The notes: generated by a model from the letters alone, not told the origin. Positions 1 to 12,438 are shown, counted from the stretch's first letter. The stretch is DNA of 64,000 bases from Varroa destructor (GCF_002443255.2 NW_019211456.1:35837795-35901794), one strand, 5' to 3'. A program made the numbers and translations.

Positions 1-1772
1 AAAATATTAAATTGTTGAGCTTGATGTTCATTGTACTGCAGAAGGAATGAATACCACAAACCGCACAGAACCCTCCCCCCGTCTTCATATTCGTCGTTCG
101 TCTTAACAATGTTGAAATAAAATTGCCTGCTCTCCCCCGTGAGCTAGTCCGTCTGTCTGTTCACGTACAGATCTACAGGTTACATCACGGGTTACAGCCC
201 GTAAAGTAACATTTTAGTTTAGGAGTTATCGTGGCGATGGCCGTCGTTTGACATTTTGCTGTTACGAGTGAGATGGTTGTTTGACCATTTCCGTTGTCTT
301 GAGCAGACGAAAGCAATACCCGTATACTACACATACTTTGTTGATGTTTGGCCACGTTTGACAGATGACAAGTCCGCCTTGTGAATGCAGTAGCAGACAG
401 CTTCTGCGATCTCGCTTCCGGTACAACCGGCAGTCGAAAATTGTGCCAACAATAATAATCTTAACAGTATATAACGACGAGATATTTGTCGTCTTGTGGC
501 TAGCCGCGTGATGAATCATACGTAGTTTAAGAAATTTCCTGTGTAATATACCCATAGGCGCGTTAATCGCATTCCGTAGAGCTGAGTGAACGAAGAAGTT
601 ATTCAGCAAACTCTTAGAGACGCTGTGCAACTATGCAGCACTTATTTGATTATAATTGGAGCCGATATAATTAATAATAGCCGATAAAAAGAAATCAATT
701 TAACAAAGTGAATCTTTGCGAAAGATGCTTTTCAACTTCAAATTGCAGAATGAGGCAGAAAATGCCATTGTCAGAATTGCCGTTCTTAATGACCGGGCAT
801 CATTCAAAGACACTTTAGCGGGGGGCTTTTATTGATACTGATCTAATCCAAATCGTGGGCACTAAACTCTTGCTTTTGAATTAAGGAATATTATCGATCC
901 ATTTGGTTGCATAACATTGGAACCACTCAGAATCTACAAGTAGAAGGAACCATAATACCAAGCCGGTTTCTCAATATTTCATATATTGACTAAATCTTAT
1001 TACTTTGATCGAAATTAGTAAAAGTCCCTTTTTACTAAGTTGTTATCTGGTAAGCCAACTGATAATAATCGATCCCACAGAGCAGGAAACATATACAGTA
1101 AGGTCTACTAGAATATTTCGACTTACAAATACTTCGAATCTTTGACTGCGTTATCGAGGCTAAGTGTTGGCGATCAACCCTGCGTTACTGGACAGTCGAA
1201 ATAATTTTATTCAGGTTATCACGCTGCTGCTGCTAAATTTGTTGCAAACGACAGGGTTTTCCACCGTGCTCAGGGTTATTAGTGTCGTCAAGAGCAAATT
1301 GACGAGTCCCTGTGATCGAAATTTGCATGCATCAACTACATATGAGCATGAATACACTGTTGTTGCGGCGGTAACGACCAATGTCGCAATATATGGTACA
1401 AGTATATTACGGTTCAAACTTGCTGAGGTGAGGGCATCTGTGGCAACGATAATTCCTCACGAAAATACAACAAAGTAAAGGTGTACGTGCACCGATATAC
1501 GTCCACTGGATAAACGATTTTGTTATCGATAGCACTTTAAACAACGCCAAATGTATGTGATCTTAAACCCGTACAAATAAACGAACCACTTAATAAATTA
1601 TTGTCGTCGTAAACTGTTTTTCGTTGTTTGTTTTATGCCCAAGTCTAAACCTCAATATATATATATATATATATATATATAATGCAAACTTTCCACTTGA
1701 CTAACAGTTCATTATTATTTATTGAAGCATTTTATTTATTCAGATAATTGACCGATTTAAATTCGATTTCAG
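1..1772. other. Upstream flank / intron of the LDLRAP1 gene
   Basis: No coding exon is recognisable here on either strand. The first coding segment begins after the splice acceptor at 1771-1772, so most of this stretch is probably intron. I searched for the missing N-terminal half of the PTB domain and did not find it, so it should lie left of the window. The short open frames here resemble no protein I know. An AT dinucleotide run sits at 1655-1681. Confidence 0.6.
1655..1681. repeat. (AT)n microsatellite
   Basis: Uninterrupted alternating A/T of about 27 bp, about 90 bp before the LDLRAP1 splice acceptor at 1771-1772. Confidence 0.9.
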
Positions 1773-2557
1773 GATCTCATATTGTTCGGCGGACGCGACC
1801 TATGAGCGAGTGGTTGCATTCATAGCAACAAACAAAAATGAACTAATGGAGTGCCATGCCTTCCTCTGTTCAAAGCGACGCGTGGCGCAAGCTGTAGCAC
1901 TAACGATTTCGCAAGCGTTCAATCTTGCCTTCGAACTGTGGAAGAAATCCCGACAGGATGCAGAGAAGGGTAACGCGGTCGAAGACGACAAGAAGGAGAA
2001 CAAGACTCAAGATGACAACCTGCCTCCTCTCATTGGTACAGTACAAAAAAGAACACCGAAAAAGGCCATTTTAACGTTACTCTGATGAATGCAATAATAG
2101 TAATAATGATAAAGAGCAAAATTTCCTCTGTGGTTTTTATGTGTACGAGCTACGTCACCTTCTGAAGACAAAGGGCGGCCCACCATGTGCTAGTGCATGT
2201 GAAGCTCGTTTGACGCTGCACGAGACAGTGTTTGCTAATGGCGTGTGCTTCTCGAAGACTTTACAAGCAGTCGGCCATTTATTACTTATTGCTTATACCC
2301 TTGATCCCTTTTTAGCGACTTACATTTGTATGTTCACTTGTTTTTGTGCAGATCTTTCGCCGGTAGCAGATGTGAAGCCAGCACAGCCCTGGACAACGTT
2401 CGAGGACCAAAGTCATGTGGATGAGCTATTCGCACAGCTTGGCCAAGAAAGTCAATGTGGACAGCCGCTTGCAGATATCGACCGGGGAACGTTTCAGAAG
2501 CAGCAACAACAGAATCAATTGGCTTATGATGCACATCACGATCTGTTTAATCTGTAA
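1773..2557 (+). CDS. LDLRAP1: LDLRAP1/ARH-type PTB endocytic adaptor, C-terminal part (two exons)
   Basis: Exons are 1773-2035 and 2352-2557 (stop TAA 2555-2557). The first opens with the last third of a PTB domain: ISYCSAD, then ECHAFLC, then the long C-terminal helix AQAVALTISQAFNLAFELW. This is the ARH version, not Numb or CED-6/GULP. The exons join in phase: G at 2035 plus AT at 2352-2353 makes Asp, giving LIDLS, where vertebrate ARH has a clathrin box. The second exon encodes VDELFAQL, matching the AP-2 beta-appendage helix, and ends in DLFNL, like the vertebrate DLFSF terminus. ARH links NPxY tails of LDL-family receptors to clathrin and AP-2 at the plasma membrane. The N-terminal half of the PTB domain is outside the window. 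Exon structure is read from sequence; function is family knowledge. Confidence 0.87.
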
Positions 2558-3649
2558 AGATACACAGCATTATTTTCGTCTGAATGGCGATACGCAGTTT
2601 AAGTGAGGCCTCAATGGCATCATTAAAGAGTCTCCGGCAGAAATCATACTATTCGTACACGAATCACTTAGCTCATCAGTTAATTATCTCGAGATCGATT
2701 CGAAGCTTGTTTCACATTCAGATATGAAAACAATCGATTCATAGCAGATTTCACTAGACGCTCACGAGCGCACCCTAGCTTCGAGTTACGAGATATTTTC
2801 TAGACTAAAAGACACATACAGCTATTGTAAGCTTCGGAAGCTGGTAACTTGACTGAGATGCCTACCAAAAGACGTAAGATATACGATCGAGATGGGGTGA
2901 TGAAAAAAGTTTTTTCTCAACTTGCGCGCATCTTTCACAGCCCAATACACTTACGATTTTGTTAATAGACATCATAGACGATTTTGAGTTGTTAATGGCA
3001 AAGGAATTTACCTTGTCTCTAAGAATCTCCACAAGTAATCAATACATCCTGTGAATAGTTGAATGTATGGTTGTTTCACTCCAACTACATTAAATTAATT
3101 TCTTTATTATATTTATATTGTTGTTATCCCGACATCAAATTAAGTCCGGTTCTGTGAGAGAAGAGCAGTAATCATATATATAGAAGCTTCTTATAAATTC
3201 CAAACAGTTTTTCAATGCAAGCTAAGGATCGATCCCGGCATTTTATCGTTAAGGAGCTCCGCCGATACTCTGGCGATACATCAGTCCATTTTATATATTA
3301 TATACTCTCTCTGTGTATTTTGCTTTAAAACAAAAACAAACTTGTAAATCAGTGACGTGCGGTCTCATTAGTACCTACCTAATAACATGATTTCTAACGA
3401 CTTCTGACTTAACATGAGTGCGGAAGCTGCCAAAAAAGAGAAAAACATTTTCACTATACAGGCGATAGCAACAAAAAGATTTTGTTCCGAAAAACAGACA
3501 CTCGTTCACATTTACGTATGCGCACGAGTGCATGTACTGCAGAAGATTATCTTTGATTATGTACACTGCAAAGTCCGAATAGAAAACAAGGCAATATTTC
3601 ATATATTATTTGATTTAGATATATTTTAATAATATAATATTTACGGATG

Positions 3650-3694
3650 GCGATAATGTATCATTAATATTAAAAAGGTAAATGATACATTACG
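3650..3694. repeat. Short imperfect inverted repeat
   Basis: Arms 3650-3665 and 3680-3694 are complementary apart from one bulged base, around a 14-nt A/T-rich loop. It could be a small hairpin or a remnant of a mobile-element end. Confidence 0.6.
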
Positions 3695-5474
3695 CTCTTC
3701 CATTGACCTTGTCAAAGGAAATAGCCACATCGCTCTTTTATTTTGATTGATTACACAGAAAATGTGAGATAATATGCTAGGTATGTAGCATTTAATAGTG
3801 ACAACCTAGGTACTGAGTTGAGTGAAAAGTTATAAAAAAAAATTCTTTTTTACACCCCACGAGCCTCTCATGTAATCGTGGAAATAGATAATAAACGTGC
3901 AAGAACTGTTACTACATTCCAGAGACGTTATTCCAGAGAAATAACGGTAGCATCGGTGATGATGATGGTGCTATTCATCATGATAATAAATAATGGTAAT
4001 ATTAATCTTTACTACTTTGTACATGCAGATGTTTTTATTTATTGTTGTTACGCTTTGATATAGAAGCCTTATATATATATATATATAGTGCTAAATCACA
4101 CAGAGAGTTGATATTATTCAAGATTACGTTCTATTAATTTCTTTTTTCTAATATCTGCCGGCGTACTCGAAATATTCGACACTTTGCGGAACTTCAAACA
4201 AAACGAATCATTAGATATAGTTCATTCAGTATTTTTCACCCTGGGGAAAAGCCTTCAACATGATTATAGTGAACTAGAGTCATGCGATTTTGCATTTTTA
4301 TGAAACTTCAATTTGCTTACAATATTTCAACTAATGAAACACTAATGTTGTGCTGTGACATTGTTTCCGGGACCATAAATACTTACCATCAAACCGAAAA
4401 GCATGCCAACGAGCTTGTCTAGCTATTTGAGCTGAAAGCATTCATTCGTCCCCTATAGCTGATTTGATGTGCGTTACTGCAATAACAGGCTCCGGTACCG
4501 TTGTGCAACATTGTTTTTGTAAGCTCTGAAAAAAAATCGGATACACATGATTATAGTATCTGGATCAAGTATAGGTATTATTTTTAGTTTTTTCCCCACT
4601 TTGTTTCATCTGTTCGGGTGGTGCGCCACGCTGGTCCTCGTTTAAGTATGTATTAGTATATTTAGTCAAAAGAGGGTAATTTCAATCATATTCTAATTAA
4701 CAACGATTTGAAAAAAAAATTAGAAATCTGCGCCTGTTCATGGCAGTGCGCTTCACAGCAACTGAATGCGCAAAAAATACTAGGCCACCTACCATGTTAT
4801 GTAAAATACGTGGCCGGCTATGGTCCATCCGTGCCGACCTGACCGTCCTCTCAACCCTCTCACGCTTTGACACTGTTTCGGCAACACTTTAAAAAAATTT
4901 GTGATACCAGAATTCTGCCATCAAATGTGAACCCAGCACTGAGGGCAGATGGAAAAGCATGCACTTTTTGGATACAGCTGTTAAAAAAAAGTCGATCGAA
5001 ATAGGTTTCTTAGCTATTGGGTGGATGTCCATAATAACAATTATATATAAAACATTCAAAAGCGACACGACGGCACGAATTTAATTTGCTAGACAATTAC
5101 TCAATTCAAACAAAGCTACCACCAGATAGTCGTGACCCCCTGTAAATAAATTCACGAATTTATTCAAATAATTTAACTCTCAATAAAGAAATTCACAACA
5201 TGTCACGAAATTAACATAATTAATAGTATTTTTTCTGCAAATTCTAAAAGAAAATCTGAAATTGTATGATAATACATAACATCTACGCTTATGTGCGCAT
5301 ATCTACTTTTTCTTAAATTCGCATTAGAATATAGTGTAGATGCGAAACATTAAGAGCGCAATAATATAGCAAGAAGGTGTATATTTTTTATCATTTTTTC
5401 CAAGTTACAAAAAAATTCACAATTTTTTTTACAATAAAGTTAATCCACAAAGGGCTGTATATATATATCTCAAG

Positions 5475-5567
5475 TTCGACTAATGTCCATGTAACCAGTT
5501 TGAAAATAAAGTCTCTACAAAACTTTAAAAACAGCCCGCATATATGGTTACATGGACATTAGTCGAA
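5475..5567. repeat. Perfect 23-bp inverted repeat with 47-nt spacer
   Basis: Arms 5475-5497 and 5545-5567 are exact reverse complements over 23 bases. The spacer has no obvious gene content. The size suits a tiny MITE-like element or a transcribed hairpin. For a microRNA precursor the perfect stem with a long loop would be unusual. Confidence 0.85.
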
Positions 5568-6557
5568 TTTTAGATATTCTACTTAACAAGTATTAGTTCT
5601 TTTTTTTTGCATAAGCCGTCATTTAGGCTAGAGATTAGAAATATTTTAATGATCTATCTATCCCGTAATTGGATTTGTCAATTGAAAGACGGATTTATTA
5701 TGGTTTAGAGCTTTAGTTAGAACTCATCTCCTAGACTATTAAAAAAACAATTTGCGTGTTGGTCTTTGACAGTCACATCATACACAGGCGCGGGTACGTC
5801 ATTCCTGTCGATTGTGAAAGAGATCTAATCCCACAGTCAACATTCACTACTTCCTTAAGCCTGCGCCGAATCGAAACTCCCAGTCATGGAGCATGATAAA
5901 TAGGCATGTTCTGTTTGTAAATAGATTTTACATAAACGCCGGCTGAAGCACGATAAATAAGTACCTTTTGGTTATATGTGAGTATATACTTATGACTTGC
6001 ATCTGCTCGGGCTTAACATAAGTCAGTTCCTGCTTTTTCCAGCAAAAGAAGCGCTCTTTAAGCGATCTTCGTTGTAGTGGCTTTAATGTTGTACGAATAG
6101 TAGTTACAACCTATGTGGATACTGTGATATCAGAATACGCAGGCGGTTAAAGTAAATAGTGGATCGTATCGAAATAGACAGACTTATATCATCCGACATT
6201 GTTAAAATAACAGCCAAAGTATATATCAATGTATTAACGTGTCTGGTTTTCGACCATTCCGTGAATTTTGGGTATCAATCCAAGTCAATGTTTCCCATAA
6301 TTTCATTGTAGTAAAAAAAAGTTTTTGATAACGTCGCCATCCTGGGAAAAAATTGACAGCCGTAAAAATGTAAGACATCGATATAAAATACTGATCTTCC
6401 GATGCGTATATGGTAAAGGGTAAAGTATGGGGTAAGTTGTTAACTAGCGTTACCATATCAGAATAATTCGGCATCTAGAGCATTCTTACGTGAAGCACAT
6501 CTCTTTATTTTACATCCGATACATAGAAATTCGGTATTAGAATAAACACAGCATTAT

Positions 6558-6584
6558 ACACACACACATATATATATATATATA
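6558..6584. repeat. (CA)n(TA)n compound microsatellite
   Basis: About five CA units run directly into about eight TA units, a common compound simple repeat. Confidence 0.85.
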
Positions 6585-6912
6585 GGCACTTCTCACTTCT
6601 GTACAATGAAGGTACCACCTATGTTAACCTATTACGTAATACTAAAGCTCAATAGATCAATTCATAAGGTGTCATATGCAACGTTAGAGATGGCTGACGG
6701 TATCAATATTACGTAACAGGACGCACTGTATTTGGACAGACGTGCCCTCCATGGCCGTCGCAACTATAAAATGCCAACATTTCGTGAGAAAAAGCGAAAC
6801 AACTTAGTTCTTAGTTCAAATGGTCTATCCTTGCAGTTGAGAAGCTAATTCATTAACGTTTACCTTCGAGCAAAAAAAGAGACGAAATATACAAACAATA
6901 CACTTCAATTAC

Positions 6913-6918
6913 TTTATT
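6913..6918 (-). promoter_or_regulatory. Poly(A) signal AATAAA of NSUN5
   Basis: TTTATT on the plus strand reads AATAAA on the minus strand, about 70 bases past the NSUN5 stop codon, a typical distance for a short 3' UTR. Confidence 0.65.
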
Positions 6919-6988
6919 GCTCTATATAACCCACAATACCTACGTCATTAGAAACTTCTAGAACAGCAAGCAGGGCCGCGACCCATTT

Positions 6989-9900
6989 TTATTTTGCATC
7001 GTTTTTTGCCTTTTGTGCCTTCGCCAGTTTTTCTCGCTTGCGTTTCTCCTGCTTCTGACGTAGCCGCTTCAGCTTCATCCTCACTTTGGGGTTGCTCTTC
7101 AATTTAGCAGTGGCCGTTTTTCTAAAATACCAACATTAATTATTAATATTATTACTATTAAAGAAATAGAAACTTACAACGGAAAGCAAACTTTTTAAAC
7201 TTAAAGTAAAACCATTTATTTATAACTAAGTAAAACTTTGTCTGGACAGATAAGTCTTCTGTCATTCTACTTCTACCCTTTCCACTAGGGTAACGACACT
7301 ACCTTGCTTTTTCTAAATCGATTCACCTAATCTGTGTCGACATTTATAATCAAAATGAAGTAGTTTAATGCGCTATGCCCTGGGAAAAGAAGTTCTGCCT
7401 CTGTGTATTTCCGCCTCCTTGTTTGCCCTGTATCCTTTGAATCTAACTGATAATAAGTTCTAATTTGTCTATCTGGCATCTGGTTAGTTTTTATGAACCC
7501 ACAAATAACTTTAATTCTACGTAACTTACTTTTTCACCATACGCACGAACTTCGCAACAAACTGAACAGACGTCTGAGACCGAGACTCGTCGAAGAAAAG
7601 GCAATTATCGCCAATTTCTGGGTACAGTTCTTCGTTTCCTCGAAACGGCAGATTAGGCAAGGCCTTTTCTAAAGCCCAACTCCCTAAAATAGTAGAGTTA
7701 GTTATCTGTCTATATATTTCACGTATAGCCTAACTTTCTTTCGTTTTTGGTCACTAACGCTAAGCAAACATATATCACACGTGAATCAGTGTTTCCTGAC
7801 CATTTTAGCCCCAGGCTGAACCGTTCCAGCTACCCCTGAACAGTGAAAGGAATTCACCAACATTAAGAAATGAGGTTATACGGGAGCGTAACGACGAGTC
7901 ATCTTTTAATGCAATACTCACCAAATCGTATTGGTAGTCATTCGTTGCTAGTATTCGTTGGTAGTATTTGTTGCTATGTGCAACAGATACTACGTTCTTC
8001 AGAAATAATTACATAAAACAATACACAGTCACCGGGTATAAACATTTCAACAAAGGTTAGCGAATTTGATATTATCCAAGAAACGATGTAGACTCAAGCT
8101 CTGCGATTAGAAAGAAAAAAAAGACATTTTTATTTACCTTTATATTTATCCTGTGGCTGAGATTTAGCCCATTCAAGTATTTCCTTGACGACTCCCTCGT
8201 TTTCGCGAGGTTCGCTTAAATTTGAACAGAAAAAAAATCAAATAAAGCTTCATTAGAAGAAATGTAAGTTATTGGTTAGTTTTGTGCGAGCGAGAAAAAA
8301 CGTTAAAAGTGTAATATAATGAATCGGTATTGAGAAATTGTACGTTTTTATTTGTTGAAGATATCAACCAGGTGCGGTTCTGAAATGCCCGAATAAGCTT
8401 GTATTAATCTGCGAACAATTAACGAATAAATAAACTATTACTACCTTGAACATGTTGAATAGACTACAGTTTCAACAACAGGGAGTGATAGCGCCTTCTT
8501 TAGACAAGCCGCTTGTAAATTAGCCAACTTTTCCACTCGAGCTGGATCCACCTGATAAACACGTAAGTAAGTTACTATGACATAGGCAACATAGCTTAAG
8601 AATCTGAGTACTAGCGCGATATGATTTTTTATAAATATATTTTAATATATATATAGACAGACTATATAAAGCAGACAAGAATATCAATCACTGATTTGTA
8701 AATCGTAGCTAAAAGAATAGCATCATCAGATTATATACGGTGCGTAATAATCAAGCTGAAAAAAAGGAAATGTGAGAGAAAAGGAAACAAATGTACTTAA
8801 CCTGAAAATCTATGCATTACAGCTATAATTTTCATCAATGTATACTCTCTACTTTTAATGGTTTTATAATCTAATTATCAATAAGCTATAACAGAACTAC
8901 GTCGTCACTATTAAAGATTGTAAGGCAATACCCACCTCACGATCGAAGTCGACACCCCCGGTGCAGCTGGGATCGACGATTGCCTTCGTACAGTCTCGAA
9001 AAGGAGGATCATTGAGGTTCAATTTGAGAAAATCGACGTTAATAGCTTGTACATCGCATCGTTTGTTTGCCCGACTGGTGCAGATGTTTTGACAAAGAAC
9101 TTTATACCTGTAAAATACAAAATGAACATTGTACAATATCATATTATGTACAGACTATATATAAAATTTAAAAGTGTTAAATTAAAGCCTATATGTATAT
9201 ATATATATATATATATATAGGTTTTATTTAATGGCAATTAACACTGGTGAGTGAGGTTGATAAGCATATGTAGTGAATTATCGATTATTCTACTTCAATA
9301 TTCTACTTCAGAGTTTTAGCAATCACTTCTGCCTAACCTTTTCTCGTTCCGTTCACAGCACACAAGCGCTCTACACGTTGCCGCGATCAAAGTTGCTTTA
9401 TTACCGGGTGAGGAACACGCATCTAACACCATATCATCTGAAAGATGAGAACAATACAGATTTTCATGACAAGCAAATAAGTTATGCGTCGTATTTTCAC
9501 CAATGTAAAATAAATAATCATGTGCAGGCGTTTTCATACTAAACACAAATATTATATACGCATCGCTTACGTGTGTTAGCACCAAGAGTCCGTACGGGTG
9601 CCGCAATGGATTTATCGTACATTAGCACATATTTGCGGCGAAACGCATCCTTATCGTGCAGATTGGATTTGATATGAAAAACCAGAATATCGTCAGGAAA
9701 ATGCAGATCCCATGTATACTCGAAAATCTCGAGCGTGCGAAGATGTGCATGGTACGCCTCCAGGACGACCTCTATTAAAGACACGTAGTTCGGTATTAAA
9801 CTTTAGTATGGTTGACTGGCAGAGCTAATAGTTATCGTCCAATAGAAATCACTATTTTTTTATTTACAATTACATATCAAGAGAAATCCAAAAAAATCAG

Positions 9901-11949
9901 GCACTTTTATGTACCAGGAACGTTATGGCGCGTACCTGGGGTAGTAGAATCCTTCGGTGCTTTAAATTCAGACAAAATGTAACCGTCCTTCTTCAAAGCC
10001 TTATCCAAATGTTCACGAGATATGATCAACTTGTTCAGAATTGCGTATCTGAATGGCCCCTGTATTCACACGAACTCACAGGACAAGCTTTAGTAAACTA
10101 TTAAAGTTCAAATTTCGAAATATTCAAGGCAAATAGCATAACTTAGATAAAAATATTTTTTTCTTTTGATCTTAAGTTCAAGTTTGGGAACTTTGAATAT
10201 TTATGATATTTTTTTTTATTTATTAGACACTCAGAATTATTAAACAGAAAATAGAAACATTCTTCAGCACCACTCTTCACTAGAGCGACAAGCATACGCG
10301 TTGTTGCTAAGAATAGACATAATAAATCATATTTGAAAACAGATACTTTATCTATATATGCTTGCGACTAATTCAAAGGCGCATCATTCCCATTTAATCG
10401 GTATCTCTTCAAAGAAAAAGACTTCTTTCTTTTTAAAAACACCTATAACAGGAATCTTTTGCAGGAATGTAGAAGACAACTCCTACCTTAGGAGAACGGC
10501 GTTCTACTTTAATTTTTTGTAGTTCCTGTAAAGGAGCCTTTAGCTTCATAACCGCCAGAACTTTGGGATGCTTGCTGACTGGTAAAAACATTTCAGTTGA
10601 AAACGCCACGTCGGCTGCAATGACGGCCGCCAATCTAAAAACAAGTCAACACATCGATCGTAATTTACCCAAAATCGATATGCTACAGCCGTAATGAACG
10701 AATACACACAAGTTTTGAAAAACCGGCTTGAAACTTCAAGTTTGAACTAGTCGAGCACTGTTTCTATTATTATTATTATTATCATCATTTACAGAACGGA
10801 TTCGTTCTAACGTACCGTTCATCGCACCAACTAAATGGGAATTCACATAGCTTTAGCGTGTCGATTAGGTTTTTGTAATTATCATACGCCTGAAAAAAAT
10901 AATTTACTCTTATTTTCGTATCTCATACGTTTAACTTTATTCGTTTTCTGTATAAATGACAGCAAACTTCGCCACAGCCTAATTTTACTTACTACCATAT
11001 GTGCGTTGCATAAAATGTTGCATTGGAAGGATGTTCACTACGACAAGCTGAGTAGACTAGTCAACTTCAAGTTTACTACACAATATTCATAGGTAACAAA
11101 TGGTATGGGGAAACACTTGAAAACGTTCTTACCCACCGATTCTAGCTACTCTTACCAGGCAGATCAACTTTTTCAATCTACTTAGGTGGCGGCACTTGTC
11201 TTGACGAAATATATAGTCCTTAAGCTGGTTTTTTTTGTCCAGTCGGGCTCCCAAAGCCTTGACAGCTGCTGAATATACTCGGGGCAATCTCTCTCTCTTT
11301 CTAGAGCCAATTTTGGTTTCCTTAGCGACATTAAACGCTGCGCTACCACTTTCTGTTGGTGCAACTGTAGGTTGGGCATCATCACTATAGGAAAAGACAT
11401 CAAACAATTATATTGGACATTTTCGTAGAAGCTGCGTGGGTATAAAAAAAAATTGATGTTCTGCTCAGAAGAGAGTCTAGGTCGCGTAGTTTCCTTACTA
11501 CATGTTAGCTAATTTCGAGCGTTACTGCAAAATGTAGTTAACTATAGGCTAGAACAAGAATACGAATGGATAGGAACGAAAAGGATTGTCGCTTTGAATT
11601 ATAAATCTTTGTAATATTTATAATAATAGAGTTAAATGTTTGAACCTGCCGAACTTAGATAACGCCACAGAAGAACAATGGTTTAGAACAGTTCATCTTT
11701 AATAACTGTTTCATTTCCTATCGTATCGTCATGTTGTCTTAACAGAACACAAGAAAGACTACTCACGATATCTTTTTTATTTAGTCATATGCATGTAATA
11801 AAATGATTGAAAAATTATATTGGTACTGAAAAAATACAATAGAATTTAATTTCAAGCACACGATATGTACGTAACTTGCAATTTTGCAAAATGTCGCGTG
11901 TCCAAACAGCTCACCTGTCAGAAATTACTATACTCTCGCCTTTATCCAT
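6989..11949 (-). CDS. NSUN5: NSUN5: 28S rRNA cytosine-5 methyltransferase (NOL1/NOP2/Sun family)
   Basis: Twelve coding exons, 5' to 3': 11949-11915, 11384-11156, 10889-10816, 10634-10487, 10059-9936, 9771-9583, 9437-9338, 9107-8936, 8551-8445, 8214-8138, 7683-7530, 7121-6989. Total 1542 nt (513 aa plus stop), all phases compatible. The start is ATG 11949-11947. The frame of exon 2 has no ATG of its own and meets a stop just upstream, and exon 1 (MDKGESIVISD) joins it through AG+T in a consensus donor. SAM motif I is DACSSPGNK (about 272-280). Motif IV is DPSCTG (Cys about 348). Motif VI is YSTCS (Cys about 391). These are the two cysteines used by this enzyme class. NSUN5 and yeast Rcm1 methylate one cytosine in the large-subunit rRNA in the nucleolus. 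The C-terminus is a Lys/Arg-rich tail of about 40 residues. The exon 7 donor (GTTAGG) is weak. Confidence 0.93.
9193..9220. repeat. (TA)n microsatellite in an NSUN5 intron
   Basis: Alternating TA run between NSUN5 exons 7 and 8 in genome order. It is flanked by short complementary arms (about AAAGCCTATA and TATAGGTTTT), so the locus can fold into a hairpin. Confidence 0.85.
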
Positions 11950-12438
11950 GCTTTTCGTAGATTCCCAGTAGTTATTCGAATAAAATATTATTAAATACAC
12001 TTATTATAGATAGCCTAATATTCACAGAAAATTCTTATTTGCACAATTCTTCTCATTCTGAATGAATGATCCGACGCACATGGCGCTTTATTATGTAAAC
12101 ATTGACGAGCGATGGTAGTAGCGCTAATTACCAAAAAATTGGAATGCTGCTGCATGAGTATCATATTTGACTACAACTAAACACGAAAGAGTGCCAATAA
12201 AGCTTTGTAGACCTTCGACTTTACAAACGTGCACCAAAAGCTATTTTGTTCATGGGTAGCTCTGTCGAAAGCGCTGGGATGACTGAACTTCCGGGTGCAA
12301 TAACGCGACCTTTATGACGACAAAGTTCGGAGCTCCATAGAGGCCGAGCAACTCGTTCCACATAACAGTAAAGTACGGACAAAACATTTGTGTTTCATCG
12401 CCGTTGTAGTAAAAAAGTGGTGCTGTATCTGCTTTAAA
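11950..12438. promoter_or_regulatory. Shared (bidirectional) promoter region of NSUN5 and XRCC1
   Basis: The start codons of the two genes face away from each other across 489 bp. The half nearer XRCC1 (about 12230-12440) is visibly richer in G+C than the surrounding DNA and holds ACTTCCGG at 12287-12294, a good ETS-type site common in housekeeping promoters. No TATA box stands out. Transcription start sites cannot be placed from sequence alone. Confidence 0.55.

Larger units (their letters stand above)
2558..6912. other. Intergenic DNA between convergent LDLRAP1 and NSUN5
   Basis: The left end should hold the LDLRAP1 3' UTR; an ATTAAA at 3089-3094 is a possible poly(A) signal. The rest is AT-rich, with short runs of A or T, two hairpins (3650-3694 and 5475-5567) and short TA repeats at 4071-4086 and 6558-6584. 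I see no supportable gene. Confidence 0.6.

Noticed and set aside
3414..3629. ATG with acceptable context, MSAEAAKKEK start
   Set aside because: The rest of the frame is AT-driven and not protein-like, and it lies in the probable 3' flank of LDLRAP1.
11129..11407. NSUN5 exon read as starting at 11407
   Set aside because: The codon at 11405-11407 is TTG, with an in-frame TAA just upstream. The segment is an internal exon whose acceptor ends at 11385.
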